A stretch of DNA of 64,000 bases from JAJEFO01 sp965214325 (GCA_965214325.1 CBDCBG010000006.1:248001-312000), one strand, 5' to 3'. Positions 53,333 to 63,465 are shown, counted from the first letter of the stretch. Notes: a model not told the origin generated them from the sequence alone. Made by a program: numbers and translations.

Positions 53333-54324
53333 CACAGGCGAAACTCTTGGCCATTCGGGGATTGCGCACCGAATTCCCGACTCCGGACGGGCCGCTTGTG
53401 GCTGTGAACGACGTCGATCTTGAAATTGCAAGCGGGGAAGTGCTTGGCATCGTGGGGGAATCCGGGTCCGGCAAGACTGTGCTTGGGCTGTCAATCATGG
53501 GATTGGTGGACCGGCCGGGCTGCGTGACCGGCGGACGCATTGCCTTCGATGGCAAGGATGTCACGCACTACTCCGAGGCAGAGTGGCAAGGCTTGCGCGG
53601 CAATAGGATCGCAATGATATTTCAGGATCCGGCAACGAGCCTAAATCCGGTGCGACGCATTGGCACGCAGATGATCGAGGCCATCCAAGCCCATCGAGCC
53701 ACTTCGGCCGATGCGGCGCGGCAGATCGTGCGCGAAGCGTTGGTGCGCGTGGGAATCAGCAGCCCCGATGAACGGTTGGAGGCCTATCCGCACCAGTTTT
53801 CCGGCGGGATGCGGCAACGCGTGGTCATTGCCATTGCGCTCTTGAACGAGCCGGATCTGATCATCGCCGACGAACCAACGACGGCATTGGATGTTACCGT
53901 GCAGGCGCAAATCCTCCGCGACATGCGGCGGCTCTGTCGCGTTACGGGCACGGCGCTGATCTGGATATCGCATGATCTGGGCGTGGTGGCGCAGATCGCC
54001 CACCGCGTGGCTGTCATGTACGCGGGCCGCATCGTGGAAATGGGGGCTACGGAGATGATGCTGAAGGCGCCGTCGCATCCCTACACCGCAGGGTTGATGG
54101 CCAGCATGCCAGCGACTACTCCGCGCGGGCAACGCCTGACGTCTATTCCCGGCGGCCTGCCGCAATTGTCGAGCCTTCCGAAGGGTTGCTCTTTCGCGCC
54201 ACGCTGCGGACACGCCACCGATGCCTGCGAAGTGCTGCCGGACCTGTCCTGCACATCACGCGATCACGTTGTTCGCTGCGTCTTTCCGCTACAGGAAAGG
54301 GCTGCCCTTGCCGAACGTGATTGA
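53329..54324 (+). CDS. ABC transporter ATP-binding protein (DppD type)
   Basis: A 331-residue ATPase. Walker A GESGSGKT, signature FSGGMRQRVVIAIAL, Walker B LIIADEPTTALD and H-loop LIWISHDLGVV. The C-terminal oligopeptide_HPY extension has the four-Cys iron-sulfur-like pattern CSFAPRCGHATDACE followed by LSCTSRDHVVRC. ATG overlaps the permease stop. Partner of the DppF-type ATPase that follows. Confidence 0.94.
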   Translation: MTQAKLLAIRGLRTEFPTPDGPLVAVNDVDLEIASGEVLGIVGESGSGKTVLGLSIMGLVDRPGCVTGGRIAFDGKDVTHYSEAEWQGLRGNRIAMIFQDPATSLNPVRRIGTQMIEAIQAHRATSADAARQIVREALVRVGISSPDERLEAYPHQFSGGMRQRVVIAIALLNEPDLIIADEPTTALDVTVQAQILRDMRRLCRVTGTALIWISHDLGVVAQIAHRVAVMYAGRIVEMGATEMMLKAPSHPYTAGLMASMPATTPRGQRLTSIPGGLPQLSSLPKGCSFAPRCGHATDACEVLPDLSCTSRDHVVRCVFPLQERAALAERD

Positions 54325-55303
54325 ACTCAAGTCTGTCCGGCGCTCGTTTATCAAGAAACCAGACCTGGCGGATCGAATCGCAACCGCATTTGGGGCGAAA
54401 TCCACGGCCCATGTGTTGCGGGCCGTGGACGGAGTTGATCTGACGATTGAGCAAGGCGAAGTGCTGGGGCTTGTGGGCGAATCCGGCTGTGGGAAATCCA
54501 CGCTAGGGCGTCTTGTGGCGGGCATTCTGCCGCCCGATTCCGGCGAAGTGCTGTTCAACGGCAACCCCATGGCGGACAAGGCCAAGGAGAGGAGCGGGAT
54601 GGGCTTGGGCGTTCAGATGATCTTTCAGGACCCCGCCGCCGCGCTGGACCCACGTCAGCGCATAATTGACGCGATCACCGAAGCCCCGATTGCCCACGGG
54701 CTGGTCCAAAGGCGGGAGGCCCGCGCATTCGCGATCGAGGCGCTCGATCGGGTCGGACTGCGAGAAGATGCGCTGGACCGTTATCCGCATCAGTTTTCCG
54801 GCGGGCAGCGTCAGCGGATCTGCATTGCACGTGCGCTGGCGGTCGATCCGGACGTCGTTGTCTGCGATGAATCCGTGGCCGCTCTGGACGTGTCGATACA
54901 GGCGCAGATCATCAACCTGTTTCTTGACCTGCGTGACAGTTTGAACCTGTCGTATCTCTTCATCAGCCACGACATCAGCGTGGTCGAACATGTCTCGGAC
55001 CGGATCGCGGTGATGTATCTGGGGCAGATCGTGGAACTTGCCTCCGCGGCGGACCTGCTGGCAAATCCCAGTCACCCCTACACGCAAGCTCTGCTGAGCG
55101 AGGTCCCCACGCTGGACAAGCCCTTGTCCGAGAAACACGCGCTCAAAGGGGAATTGCCTTCGCCATTGTCTCCCCCTTCAGGCTGCAGGTTCCACCCACG
55201 ATGTCCCATCGCGATGGACGACTGCCGATTGCGGACACCGCGATTGGAGCGCTTGTCAGCAGGCCATCAGGTCAGCTGCCTGGCCATTCAGAAACAGATC
55301 TGA
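54308..55303 (+). CDS. ABC transporter ATP-binding protein (DppF type)
   Basis: A 331-residue ATPase: Walker A GESGCGKS, signature FSGGQRQRICIARAL, Walker B VVVCDESVAALD (Glu-Ser rather than Glu-Pro after the Asp) and H-loop LFISHDISVV. C-terminal CRFHPRCPIAMDDC is the oligopeptide_HPY motif. No ATG is available at the expected start; I take TTG at 54308 behind GGAAAGGG, with GTG at 54317 as alternative. It overlaps the DppD-type gene by 17 bp. Last gene of the importer. Confidence 0.9.
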   Translation: MPNVIELKSVRRSFIKKPDLADRIATAFGAKSTAHVLRAVDGVDLTIEQGEVLGLVGESGCGKSTLGRLVAGILPPDSGEVLFNGNPMADKAKERSGMGLGVQMIFQDPAAALDPRQRIIDAITEAPIAHGLVQRREARAFAIEALDRVGLREDALDRYPHQFSGGQRQRICIARALAVDPDVVVCDESVAALDVSIQAQIINLFLDLRDSLNLSYLFISHDISVVEHVSDRIAVMYLGQIVELASAADLLANPSHPYTQALLSEVPTLDKPLSEKHALKGELPSPLSPPSGCRFHPRCPIAMDDCRLRTPRLERLSAGHQVSCLAIQKQI

Positions 55304-55595
55304 ACGATAGATTGGCCAATTGCACTTCCCCGCCGCTTCCACGTGTCCGTTCGCTTTGGCGACGATCAAAATTCATCAAGTCCGGGACCTATGTTGGGCT
55401 GTAAAGGGTAGAACGTTGCGTGGAAATCTGGCTTGGCAGTCAAAGCGAGCTCAGGCCCGTTTCTGCCGAAGGGAAGGTCGGCCCGCGCGGACTTCCATGA
55501 TTCCGAAGCTTAGCCGGAACTTCAGGGGGATCTGAAAAGGGATTCCATGACCAACCTGCTGGTTTTCGTGAGTTTTCCGGCCCTGCGGCCGCCCG
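55304..55595. other. Gap between the importer operon and the IS1634 transposase
   Basis: No gene seen. The left end of the IS1634 element must lie here. The segment starting GGGGGATCTGAA near 55527 is a weak candidate, since GGGGATTGAA occurs inverted right of the transposase, but the match is not good enough to fix the ends. Confidence 0.35.
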
Positions 55596-57374
55596 TCAAC
55601 CTGTCATCTTTATGGGAACGTTCTGGTCAGGGTTCACTCCGAGAAGCTGGAAGGCCCGTTTCTGGACCGGGGTCGGCCTGGTGACGACGGACAGCAGGCT
55701 TACGTCATGGTCCGACAGGCGCAGCTGGTTCAGCGCCATCCCCGAGAGATCGTCGAGCAGGGTGCGGAAGCTGTGGGCGGGCAGGTCGTCTGCGGTGCGC
55801 TTCGTTGCGGCCTTCCGCCGGGCGGATTCCGACGGCCGGGCCTTCTCCACCGGCGAGTTCCGCCGTTCCCGGGCGTCCGCGCGGTCGTCGTCCTCGAACA
55901 GGAGCGGCGCGAGGCGCCGGCGCATGTGCCATTCGACGTGCAGGGCCAGCATGCAAAGGAACACGTGCGCGCGGACGTGGTCGGGGGAGTACACGTAGAC
56001 CGGACGGATCCGGAGGTCGCTCCTGTCGTTCCGGAACGCGCGCTCCACGCCGGCGAGCGACTTGCAATCCTCGACGGCCTCCGTTGCGCCCATGGAGGCG
56101 GAATCCAGGCTGGTGCGGATGACGCAGCCGCCGTCGAGCCTGGCCTCCGCCTCGATCCGGTCCTTCCGCCTGCGCCAGGAGACGCCCCTGTCGGTCACGT
56201 CGACTTCCATGTGCTTCCCGACCTTCCGGCGGTTGACGTCCCTGCCCACCCGGCGGTCGATGGCCTCCCGGCCCTTCAGCCGGCCCGAGCGCGCCGACCT
56301 CGCGATCGCCGCCAGCGCCTCCTCGGTGGCCTGGAGCAGGGCCGAACGCTTGCGCGCCCGCTCCTGCCGCAGCCGGGGGTTCATGCAGACCATCAGCCGC
56401 TCGCCGGGGAAGTCCGGGCCCGTGACCTCGGCCACCGCGTCGGGAGCCAGGGCCTCGGGCACCAGAGGGGCCGGGGCGCCGTCCGCGCCCTCCTTCAGGA
56501 GCTTGCGGATGTCTCCCGTCTTCAGCGCCGAGATCCAGTCGAGCCCCGCCGGCTCGATGTCCTCGCGGATCCGCGCCGTGGTCAGCATCCCCCTGTCGCC
56601 CACGAGGGCGATGCGGTCGATGCCGAAGCGCTTTCGGATCCTGTTCACCTGGCTTGCCACCGTGGACGGGTCCGCGGTGTTTCCGGGGAACACCTCCACC
56701 GCGACCGGGCAGCCGTCGGAGGCGCAGAGCATCCCGAACACGATCTGCCGCTTGCCCCTCTTCCCGTCGCGGCTGTGGCCGAAGGCCGCGAGCGGGCAGC
56801 AGGTGCCCTCGAGGTAGCTCGAGGAGACGTCGTACAGGATGAGCGTTCCGTCCTTCAGGTGCCGGCTGGCCAGGCTCCTCTCGATCCAGGGCTGGCGCTT
56901 CAGCAGCCAGTCGAGCATGTCGAGCACCTCGTTGCCGGCGACGGGGCCGAGCCCGAGCAGGGCGCCGAGGCTGCTCGTCGCGGTCTCGGGCGACAGCCGC
57001 CGGGCGGTGGCGAGCTTGGAATCGGGCGACAGCACCCTCGAGACGACGGCGGCCAGCGCCAGCTGGCGCTCGCGGCTGCGGGTCCGGTGGAGCATGCGCT
57101 CGAGGCCGAGGTCCCGCGCGGTGCCGAGGACGGCGGCGACATGCCCGTGCAGGAGTGAGCGCTCCACCTGCATGAGGTCGCCGACGTCGCTGACGGCGAC
57201 GGCGCCCTTGAGCACGGCCCGGAAGCCATCGACGATCTCGGGCGGGAACTTCGAGAGGTTGGCGACGGTCCTCTTGCGGACCCGCTTTCCCTCCCGCCAA
57301 GCCTGGCGGAGGAGGATTGCGGGCTTTCCGGCCTGGTTGGGCACGGATTCGATGTTGAGGGCCATGGCGGGCAT
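55596..57374 (-). CDS. IS1634-family transposase
   Basis: A 592-residue DDE transposase. First Asp in LILYDVSSSYLEGTCCPLA, second in IALVGDRGMLTTARI, and Glu in AGVERAFRNDRSDLRIRPV (the IS1634/IS4-like ERAFR block). The N-terminal part RQAWREGKRVRKRTVANLSK is typical, where host-like beta strands precede the catalytic core. The frame is intact, so the element may be active. It closes the accessory region on the right. GC content is clearly higher than in the flanks. Confidence 0.93.
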   Translation of the reverse strand: MPAMALNIESVPNQAGKPAILLRQAWREGKRVRKRTVANLSKFPPEIVDGFRAVLKGAVAVSDVGDLMQVERSLLHGHVAAVLGTARDLGLERMLHRTRSRERQLALAAVVSRVLSPDSKLATARRLSPETATSSLGALLGLGPVAGNEVLDMLDWLLKRQPWIERSLASRHLKDGTLILYDVSSSYLEGTCCPLAAFGHSRDGKRGKRQIVFGMLCASDGCPVAVEVFPGNTADPSTVASQVNRIRKRFGIDRIALVGDRGMLTTARIREDIEPAGLDWISALKTGDIRKLLKEGADGAPAPLVPEALAPDAVAEVTGPDFPGERLMVCMNPRLRQERARKRSALLQATEEALAAIARSARSGRLKGREAIDRRVGRDVNRRKVGKHMEVDVTDRGVSWRRRKDRIEAEARLDGGCVIRTSLDSASMGATEAVEDCKSLAGVERAFRNDRSDLRIRPVYVYSPDHVRAHVFLCMLALHVEWHMRRRLAPLLFEDDDRADARERRNSPVEKARPSESARRKAATKRTADDLPAHSFRTLLDDLSGMALNQLRLSDHDVSLLSVVTRPTPVQKRAFQLLGVNPDQNVPIKMTG

Positions 57375-57396
57375 CCGTCATGGGAACTTCCCGGGC

Positions 57397-57426
57397 ATCA
57401 TATGCCGACCCGTCCCATGATGTCAA
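57397..57426 (-). promoter_or_regulatory. Promoter of the IS1634 transposase
   Basis: On the minus strand a perfect -35 TTGACA (57421-57426) and -10 TATGAT (57397-57402) are 18 bp apart, 22 bp upstream of the ATG. Confidence 0.65.
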
Positions 57427-58451
57427 GCGGAAAATCGAAAAAATGTTGCGTCCTCGTTCAATCCCCTCGGGACCGCTCGCCGGATGCGCCGGAATCCACG
57501 CCTGCGGGCGTTATGGCAACAGAAATCCATCTACAGGGCCTCAGAATCGCAGATTCCCGTTTCATGTCAACGGGTTGCACGCAAAATGACCGTGTGAAGT
57601 TCCGCTTAGCGGCATCGGTCAAAAATGGGCTCGAAACATGGAATCGCCGCCGCAGCGCGAACGGCTGCCATCGCACAAACGCGGGATTTCGCATTTTCTC
57701 GCGAAGGAGCCCTTCAGGGATCGGTTCATCATAAGCGAGCAGAAACCGGAACTGTCCCGTCGCCCCTATTCCCGGTCACATGACTTGCTTGCGGACTTGG
57801 TTCGCCTGGCGCGGGCATGTCCCGAAACCGGATCTCGGATTGAAAGCGTCGATCCACGAAAGCGCAATCACGTCGCGCTTGTAGCGTAATGCTTGCAACG
57901 CAAGGCGAACATCATCGAGCAGATGATAGCGAGCAACAAACCGGCCGCAGGGCTACAGCCAAAGGGAATGGATTTCCGCCATGCCCAAAAGGAGACGGAG
58001 AAAATTCAGGATTGGGGCGGACTGGCCCGGTCGTGAACGAAATCGTGCGTTGGACGGACTTTGGCCGTAGCACCGTCCCAAGGTGCCTGGAGCGGGATCT
58101 TCCGCGCAAGGCCGTCGGATTTCCAGGAAGAGTGTCCGGAGAGGAAAATCCAGGGATGCACACGTGACTGAAGCGGTGCCGCCTGGCACGCAATTCGTGC
58201 CGGGCGGTCCTGCCGCCGATCTTCGAAACGGCATGGCGCGGCACTGCTTGCGCGGATGAGGGCCCGGATTGCGGGACACGACACGGGGCGTCCCGGATAG
58301 GCGCATCCGCAAGGCGAGGGGAGTTTGGGTTGCCAACCCCTGCGAGCCGCGAAGTCAGCCGGGGCTGGATCGCACCGAGTCTCGTTCAACGGTGCAATTC
58401 CTGAACCCTGTGTGCATTCCGGCCCTGTCAGACGACGGCTGCATTCCGGCA
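57427..58451. other. Gene-free region between IS1634 and the SulP gene
   Basis: About 1 kb. The left end includes the IS1634 outer end. The remainder shows no recognised gene, RNA or repeat; several high-GC frames stay open without family similarity. Decayed coding sequence is possible. Confidence 0.45.
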
Positions 58452-60758
58452 TCAGGGCGCTTGATCGCCAAGGTGGCCGGCCGCCCGTGACGGATTTCCC
58501 GCTCCGGACGCTTCCTTGCTCGGTTGTGCGGAAACTCGCCTGTTGCCGGACATGTCAGCAGGGATGCCGTCATTCGGCTCCAGTCCGAACTGCTTGGCGA
58601 GCAGGTATCGATAGAGCCTGAAGGCGAGACGCTCATCATTCGCCTCCAGCCGTAGCCGTGCGGCCGATGCAAGCGCCATCGTTCGGCATGCCTCGTCCGC
58701 AACCACTGAGGCCGTTTGCACACGGAACGCATCTGGCTGCCCGATCGCGTCGCCCGGGCCGAACTGGTGCAAGCGTGAGCCGTCGCCGTCGCGGGCGGAG
58801 GCCCGGCCGGAGATCAGGAATTGCAACCGCACTTGGGACGTATCCTCACCTGCCAAGGATTCGTCGGCGGCATATTCGCAAGGCGTGAGCCAGTCGCGAA
58901 GTTCGTTCATCAAGTCCTCGAACTCGATTTGCCTTTCCAGATGGCGTTCGAGATTGTAGCCGACATGCTCAAGCAAGGCCGTGCGTTGGTCTTCTGCAGC
59001 GCTCGCATCCGACCTCCATGCCGCGATGACAATGTCCTCGCAGCATTCGAGGGCGCGGTCCGTGTCCGGTTTCAGAATCAGTTCCGCGAATGCAGGTTCA
59101 GGCAGGCTTCGGTTCAGGCTCGTTCTCAGCTGATCGGACACCGCGCTCAACACCACTTTCGTCCCGACTTGGTTCGCCGCAGACAGGAATCTGGATAGCG
59201 CATTCACCGCGGAGAAGTCGAAACCCGAAACGGCTGTGAAATCCAGCATCAGGCAGATAGGACGGGAAGAATCCTCGACAATCCCTTTGAGGCGGCTGAT
59301 CAGAGGGTCGACGCTGCCGAAAAAGATGTAGCCGCGCAATTGATAGGCGTGCGCGCGCCCACCCTCTTCCAACAGGATTGCCCGATCCGGTATGCTGCGC
59401 GCCTTGTTGCTTCGCCGTTCGCTTGCCGTGAACTCGGATTCGATCAGGTTTACGCGGCTGAGGCGCACGGTGAAGAATATGAGCGTGGCCAACATCCCCG
59501 CGCCAACGCCCTCGACCAGGCCGAAAAGGACAATCACGGCGAAAATCATCAGCACGATGGCAAACTCTGCCCTTGGCAGGAGCTTGCGGTTCTTGGCCAG
59601 TCCTTCGTCCAGCATGCCCAAGCCTGCAAAGATCAGGATGCCGCCGACCAGAGCCGCAGGAATGAATTCCAGCATCGCGTCGCCGAAGAATAGGGCGGCC
59701 CCTATGACCGATGCGGCGATCACACCGGTAAGCCTGGTGGTGGCCTTGAGCAGTTTGCTGCGCAGCGACGTGGGCACGATCAGCGTCGCCACTGTCCCGC
59801 CACCGATGCTTGCAACCACACTGGCAAATCCGCAGGCCCTGAACTCGCGGTTCCAGTCGAGATCCTGATTTGCCGCAAGTTCCAGCCCGGCAACGTTCAT
59901 TACGACGCAGATGAAGGCGATCAGCATCAGCGTCGCCATGTTGGGGATTTGGCCGGCCAAGGCGACCCACTCCACAAGTGCCAGGTCAGCTGGCAAAATT
60001 GCGGGCCACAGGCCTCCGTCCGCCGTGCTCGCGAGCAGCAGGCCGGTCTCTCTCGCTTCGTCGCCGGAAACGCCAAGGGCACCGAGAGCGAGATGGTATG
60101 CACCGACCGCGACGATCGCGCTCGTCGGCAGGATCAGTGCATTGCCCCAGCGCTTCATTGCGGCATAGAGCGCGATCCCGTACGCGGCGCCAGGCAGCCA
60201 CGTCCCCAGCACGGCGGGCTCCAAAAGCGCGGACGCCGTCTGCCATCCTGGCTTTGCGCCCATGAGCGACATGGCCGCCAGGCACACCGTGCCCCCGATT
60301 CCAGACACGAACCCCGCTGCGACAGGGTAGGGGATGAAGCGCACCAGATTGGCGAGACGGAATCGCCCGATCATGAGGCAGCATATGCCGGTGGCGAGCG
60401 AGCCGATCATGAGTGCGCAGGCCACGGTCACGAACAGCGGCTTGCCTTGCCCGTCCGTCGTGCTCGCGATCAGCGCCATGATGATCACGAGCGCCGGAGA
60501 CAGACCTGCGACCGCCCCGCGATATTCACTCGTCAAGGCAACAAGCAGGCAGGCGGCGAAGTTTCCGAACAGGATCATGCCGATGCCTTGGGAGGAATAG
60601 GGCGCCAGTTCGCCGGAGAAGATGAAACTCCCGAAGGCAACCTGAGCAACGAGCAGGGCGAGACCGGACGTGATGCCCGCCGACAGCGCCGGAACGGCTT
60701 TAGCCGACTGGGCGTCAATGCGAAGTTCGGATCCGAGATTCCGGAGCGCAGGTGTCAT
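58452..60758 (-). CDS. SulP-family anion transporter with STAS and cyclic-nucleotide-binding domains
   Basis: A 768-residue protein. Residues about 25-440 form a SulP transporter with some ten helices (ALLVAQVAFGSFIFSGELAP, PYPVAAGFVSGIGG, FIPAALVGGILIFAGLGML). A STAS domain follows (GYIFFGSVDPLISRLKGIVE, CLMLDFTAVSGFDFSAVNAL), and then a region resembling a cyclic-nucleotide-binding domain (LAGEDTSQVRLQFLISGRAS, HQFGPGDAIGQPD). Members move sulfate, bicarbonate or dicarboxylates. ATG at 60758 is preferred to a TTG at 60779. The extra C-terminal domain suggests control by a nucleotide ligand. Confidence 0.9.
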   Translation of the reverse strand: MTPALRNLGSELRIDAQSAKAVPALSAGITSGLALLVAQVAFGSFIFSGELAPYSSQGIGMILFGNFAACLLVALTSEYRGAVAGLSPALVIIMALIASTTDGQGKPLFVTVACALMIGSLATGICCLMIGRFRLANLVRFIPYPVAAGFVSGIGGTVCLAAMSLMGAKPGWQTASALLEPAVLGTWLPGAAYGIALYAAMKRWGNALILPTSAIVAVGAYHLALGALGVSGDEARETGLLLASTADGGLWPAILPADLALVEWVALAGQIPNMATLMLIAFICVVMNVAGLELAANQDLDWNREFRACGFASVVASIGGGTVATLIVPTSLRSKLLKATTRLTGVIAASVIGAALFFGDAMLEFIPAALVGGILIFAGLGMLDEGLAKNRKLLPRAEFAIVLMIFAVIVLFGLVEGVGAGMLATLIFFTVRLSRVNLIESEFTASERRSNKARSIPDRAILLEEGGRAHAYQLRGYIFFGSVDPLISRLKGIVEDSSRPICLMLDFTAVSGFDFSAVNALSRFLSAANQVGTKVVLSAVSDQLRTSLNRSLPEPAFAELILKPDTDRALECCEDIVIAAWRSDASAAEDQRTALLEHVGYNLERHLERQIEFEDLMNELRDWLTPCEYAADESLAGEDTSQVRLQFLISGRASARDGDGSRLHQFGPGDAIGQPDAFRVQTASVVADEACRTMALASAARLRLEANDERLAFRLYRYLLAKQFGLEPNDGIPADMSGNRRVSAQPSKEASGAGNPSRAAGHLGDQAP

Positions 60759-61040
60759 GAGGACGGCCCGCCCGTGCAATTTACAGTCCTGATTTCATTC
60801 CAGCCACATAAGACTGGAAACCGCTCGCCCATCACTTGAGGCTGTGAGGTGGCTGCGGCACATGTCAAGCACTTTGTTGTGCACTGCCATCGAGTGCCGG
60901 ATGAATGACCACGGGACTCTCCCATTCGACGCGATGATCCCGTTCCAGCGCGTTGCACGGGACGGCAACCATTGAGGTGCGCATGGCGGCACGAAAATGC
61001 GGGTTCGGTTTCCGCTGTGCACGAAACGGCCTGCATCCTC
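60759..61040. other. Gap between the SulP gene and the trpE relic
   Basis: About 280 bp with no gene. It must contain the SulP promoter. Confidence 0.4.
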
Positions 61041-62140
61041 GGCAGCCCCTTTTGAGGGTGTCCGACTTGTTGCCCTTCTCGATCCATTTCGCGTCAGGAT
61101 CGCTGTCCAGGACGATTCCGCTCCCCGCCTGGATGCGGTGTTGGCGGTCATTCAAGACAGAGGCGCGGCGAGCGATGCACATGTCCATATCTCTGTCGGC
61201 ACTGAGGCGGCCGGCCCCAACGCCGCAGAATCTGCGCCGTTCGGGTTCGAGCCTGTCGAAGATCTCGATTGCCCGGACGTTTGGCGCGCCTGACAGTGTG
61301 CCGGCCGACAGCCCCGCAAGCAGGGCGGAAGGCGCGTCGTGCCTTTCCGAAAGTTCGCCAACGACGTTGGAATCGATGTGCATCACGTGACCGCAGCGTT
61401 CGATCGCGAGCTTCTCGATTGGCCGCACGGTGCTGACATTGGCGACGCGACCGGCATCCTTGCGGCCCAAGTCGAGAAGCATCAGGTGCTCGGCGAGCAC
61501 CCTTTCGTCCGACATTCGCGCGGCTTCCATGGTGCGGTTCTCCTCCGGCGTCCGTCCCCGTGCACGAGTGCCCGCGATGTGATCGCGAGCCTCCCTGACT
61601 GCGGCCAAGCAGTCTTCCTTGGAGAGTTCAAGACCGGTTCCGGAGCGCCCACCTCGTCCCCTGGGTCACGGCCTGAAGGGTGAACGGGCCGGTCAAGATC
61701 ACGGGCGGCATCCATCATGCGCCAAGCGGCCTGATTGCACGAGGCTCGCACCGAAACGCCGGGCCTGGCCCATGCCGGCGAGACCACGAACACGTCGACC
61801 TTCACGCCGTCAGGAACGGCGACCGCCGAGGGGCGCGGCAGAACTGCGTCGGGGAAGACCCGCAGGGTCTGGGTTCATGTCAGGCAGCTTCTCGGCGAGC
61901 CGTATCATGTTGTAGCCGAGACAGCGAAACAGTCCGGCTGAATGGGCTGGCAGGTCGGCTGGCAGCTTGATGCGGCCTTCGCCGTCGACCGTCTTCCTGA
62001 GGCCCGAACACATGGGGGTCTGCCCCAATGACGCAGGCACTCTCACCGCGGTTTCGGAAATGATTGATGACTGCGAACCAGGAGGAGTGGAGAGTTCCCT
62101 CGGGAACGTCTCCATCACTCGCAGCAGCACATGGTGCGTG
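61041..62140 (-). pseudogene. Anthranilate synthase component I (TrpE) pseudogene
   Basis: Pieces in three frames follow TrpE from N to C. First comes LFRCLGYNMIRLAEKLPDMN then PDPAGLP. After a shift near 61835 comes DAVLPRPSAVAVPDGVKVDV then FVVSPAW. After another shift near 61640 come LSKEDCLAAVREARDHIAGT, HLMLLDLGRKDAGRVANVST, HVMHIDSNVVGELSERHDAP, SALLAGLSAGTLSGAPNVRA and SGIVLDSDPDAKW. The segment between KEDCLAAVR and HIAGTRARG is missing, an internal deletion. Catalytic motifs have decayed, for example APKVRAMEI to APNVRAIEI. No other trpE is in the window, so the pathway may be lost or a second copy exists. Confidence 0.75.
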
Positions 62141-62397
62141 CTGCAAGGACAACGACACCAGACCGGCAAGCTTCGCAACCCGAACCGGCACCGGTGCGAA
62201 TCGCTGCCTCATTGCGGCATCTGTTGACAATCCAGATTCCGCGACTACTCCCGAGATGCAAAGTCAGCCATTGACAGAATTGTGGCACATGCAGCAACAA
62301 TGCCGAGCATTCGTCGCGCAAGGCGAAGACGCGGTCCCGCAACCGCTTGAGGGCGACACAAGGGCAGGCCAGACATGACAGACAAAGGGAGAAAGAA
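62141..62397. other. Gap between the trpE relic and the ABC binding protein
   Basis: It may contain the most decayed N-terminal part of trpE, plus the promoter of the next operon. AAAGGGAG at about 62385-62392 is the ribosome-binding site for the ATG at 62398. Confidence 0.4.
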
Positions 62398-63408
62398 ATG
62401 GTGCACATGAACAGACGACAATTGCTCGCGATTGCGGGGGCGGCGGCCGCCTCGGGCCTTGCCGCGCCGGCGTTGGCCAGCAACCGCGCCATCAAGGTGG
62501 GTGCACTGCGCTTTACCTCGCACTCCGGCAGCTTTGTCGCTTTCGAACGAGGATATTTCGCCGATGCTGGACTCGACGTGGAGTTCGAGTTCTTCCAGGC
62601 CGCACAGCCCATGGCTGTGGCGATCGCGAGCGGTGACGTGGACTATGCGGTGACAGCGATCACGGGCGGCCTGGTCAACCTCGCGGACAAGGGCGCGATC
62701 AAGGTGATCGGCGGCGCATTGTCCGAAGAGGACGGCATCGACGGCCAGAAGTTCCTCGTTTCGGCGGCGGCATTCGAGGCCGGGGCAAGGGAGCCGAAGG
62801 ATCTCGACGGGAAGAGGTTCGCCATAACGCAGTCCGGCTCTTCCTTTCACTACATGGGATCGAAGATGGCCGCGGCCGAGGGCATCGAGTTGCGGTACAC
62901 GCCGCTTCAGAAGGTTGGCGCGATCATCGGCGCGATCAAGTCTGGCCAGGTCGACGCCTGGTCGATCGTGCCCCACATCGCCAAGCCGCTCGCGGGTTCG
63001 GGTGCCGTGCACATCATCGGCAACGTGGCCGATTACATCCCCAACTACCAAGTGACCACGGTATTCACCTCGACGGAAAGGGCCACGAACGAAAGGCGCA
63101 TGACCGAGGGCTTCCTCGCAGGTTTCTCGAAGGGGGTGGACGACTATGCGGCGGCCATGATCGACGGGACGGCCGACCAGGACGCGATGCTCGACCTGAT
63201 CCACAAGTACGTCTATGTCGACCGCCCGCGCGAAAAGGCGGCGCCGTCGATCATCAACGGAACCATGCGACTCAACAGGGGTGCGGCGCTGAACAAGGCG
63301 TCGGTCCAGGATCAGCTGAGCTGGTTCCAGTCCGAAGGGCTGGTGGATGCCGACATCACGATCGAGCAGCTGGTAGATCCTTCATACGTCGAGATCATTG
63401 GTGCCTGA
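62398..63408 (+). CDS. ABC transporter substrate-binding protein (SsuA/NMT1-like)
   Basis: A 336-residue periplasmic binding protein of the nitrate/sulfonate/taurine (NMT1/SsuA) group. The signal peptide NRRQLLAIAGAAAASGLAAP then ALAS has twin arginines, so Tat export is possible. The domain begins IKVGALRFTSHSGSFVAFER, then GYFADAGLDVEFEFFQAAQP, SGDVDYAVTAITGGLVNLAD and later GAIKSGQVDAWSIVPHIA. Start at 62398 follows GGGAG. An ATPase gene of the same importer begins 57 bp downstream; the permease lies outside the window. Substrate (sulfonate, taurine, pyrimidine precursor) unknown. Confidence 0.9.
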   Translation: MVHMNRRQLLAIAGAAAASGLAAPALASNRAIKVGALRFTSHSGSFVAFERGYFADAGLDVEFEFFQAAQPMAVAIASGDVDYAVTAITGGLVNLADKGAIKVIGGALSEEDGIDGQKFLVSAAAFEAGAREPKDLDGKRFAITQSGSSFHYMGSKMAAAEGIELRYTPLQKVGAIIGAIKSGQVDAWSIVPHIAKPLAGSGAVHIIGNVADYIPNYQVTTVFTSTERATNERRMTEGFLAGFSKGVDDYAAAMIDGTADQDAMLDLIHKYVYVDRPREKAAPSIINGTMRLNRGAALNKASVQDQLSWFQSEGLVDADITIEQLVDPSYVEIIGA

Positions 63409-63465
63409 GGTCTTGCCCGGCGGCGTGGCCACCGCGCTGCGCCGCCGTCAGTCCGAGAGGGCGAC

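Noticed and set aside
55707..57158. A 483-codon open frame antisense to the IS1634 transposase
   Set aside because: Shadow of a high-GC gene whose DDE motifs are clear on the other strand.
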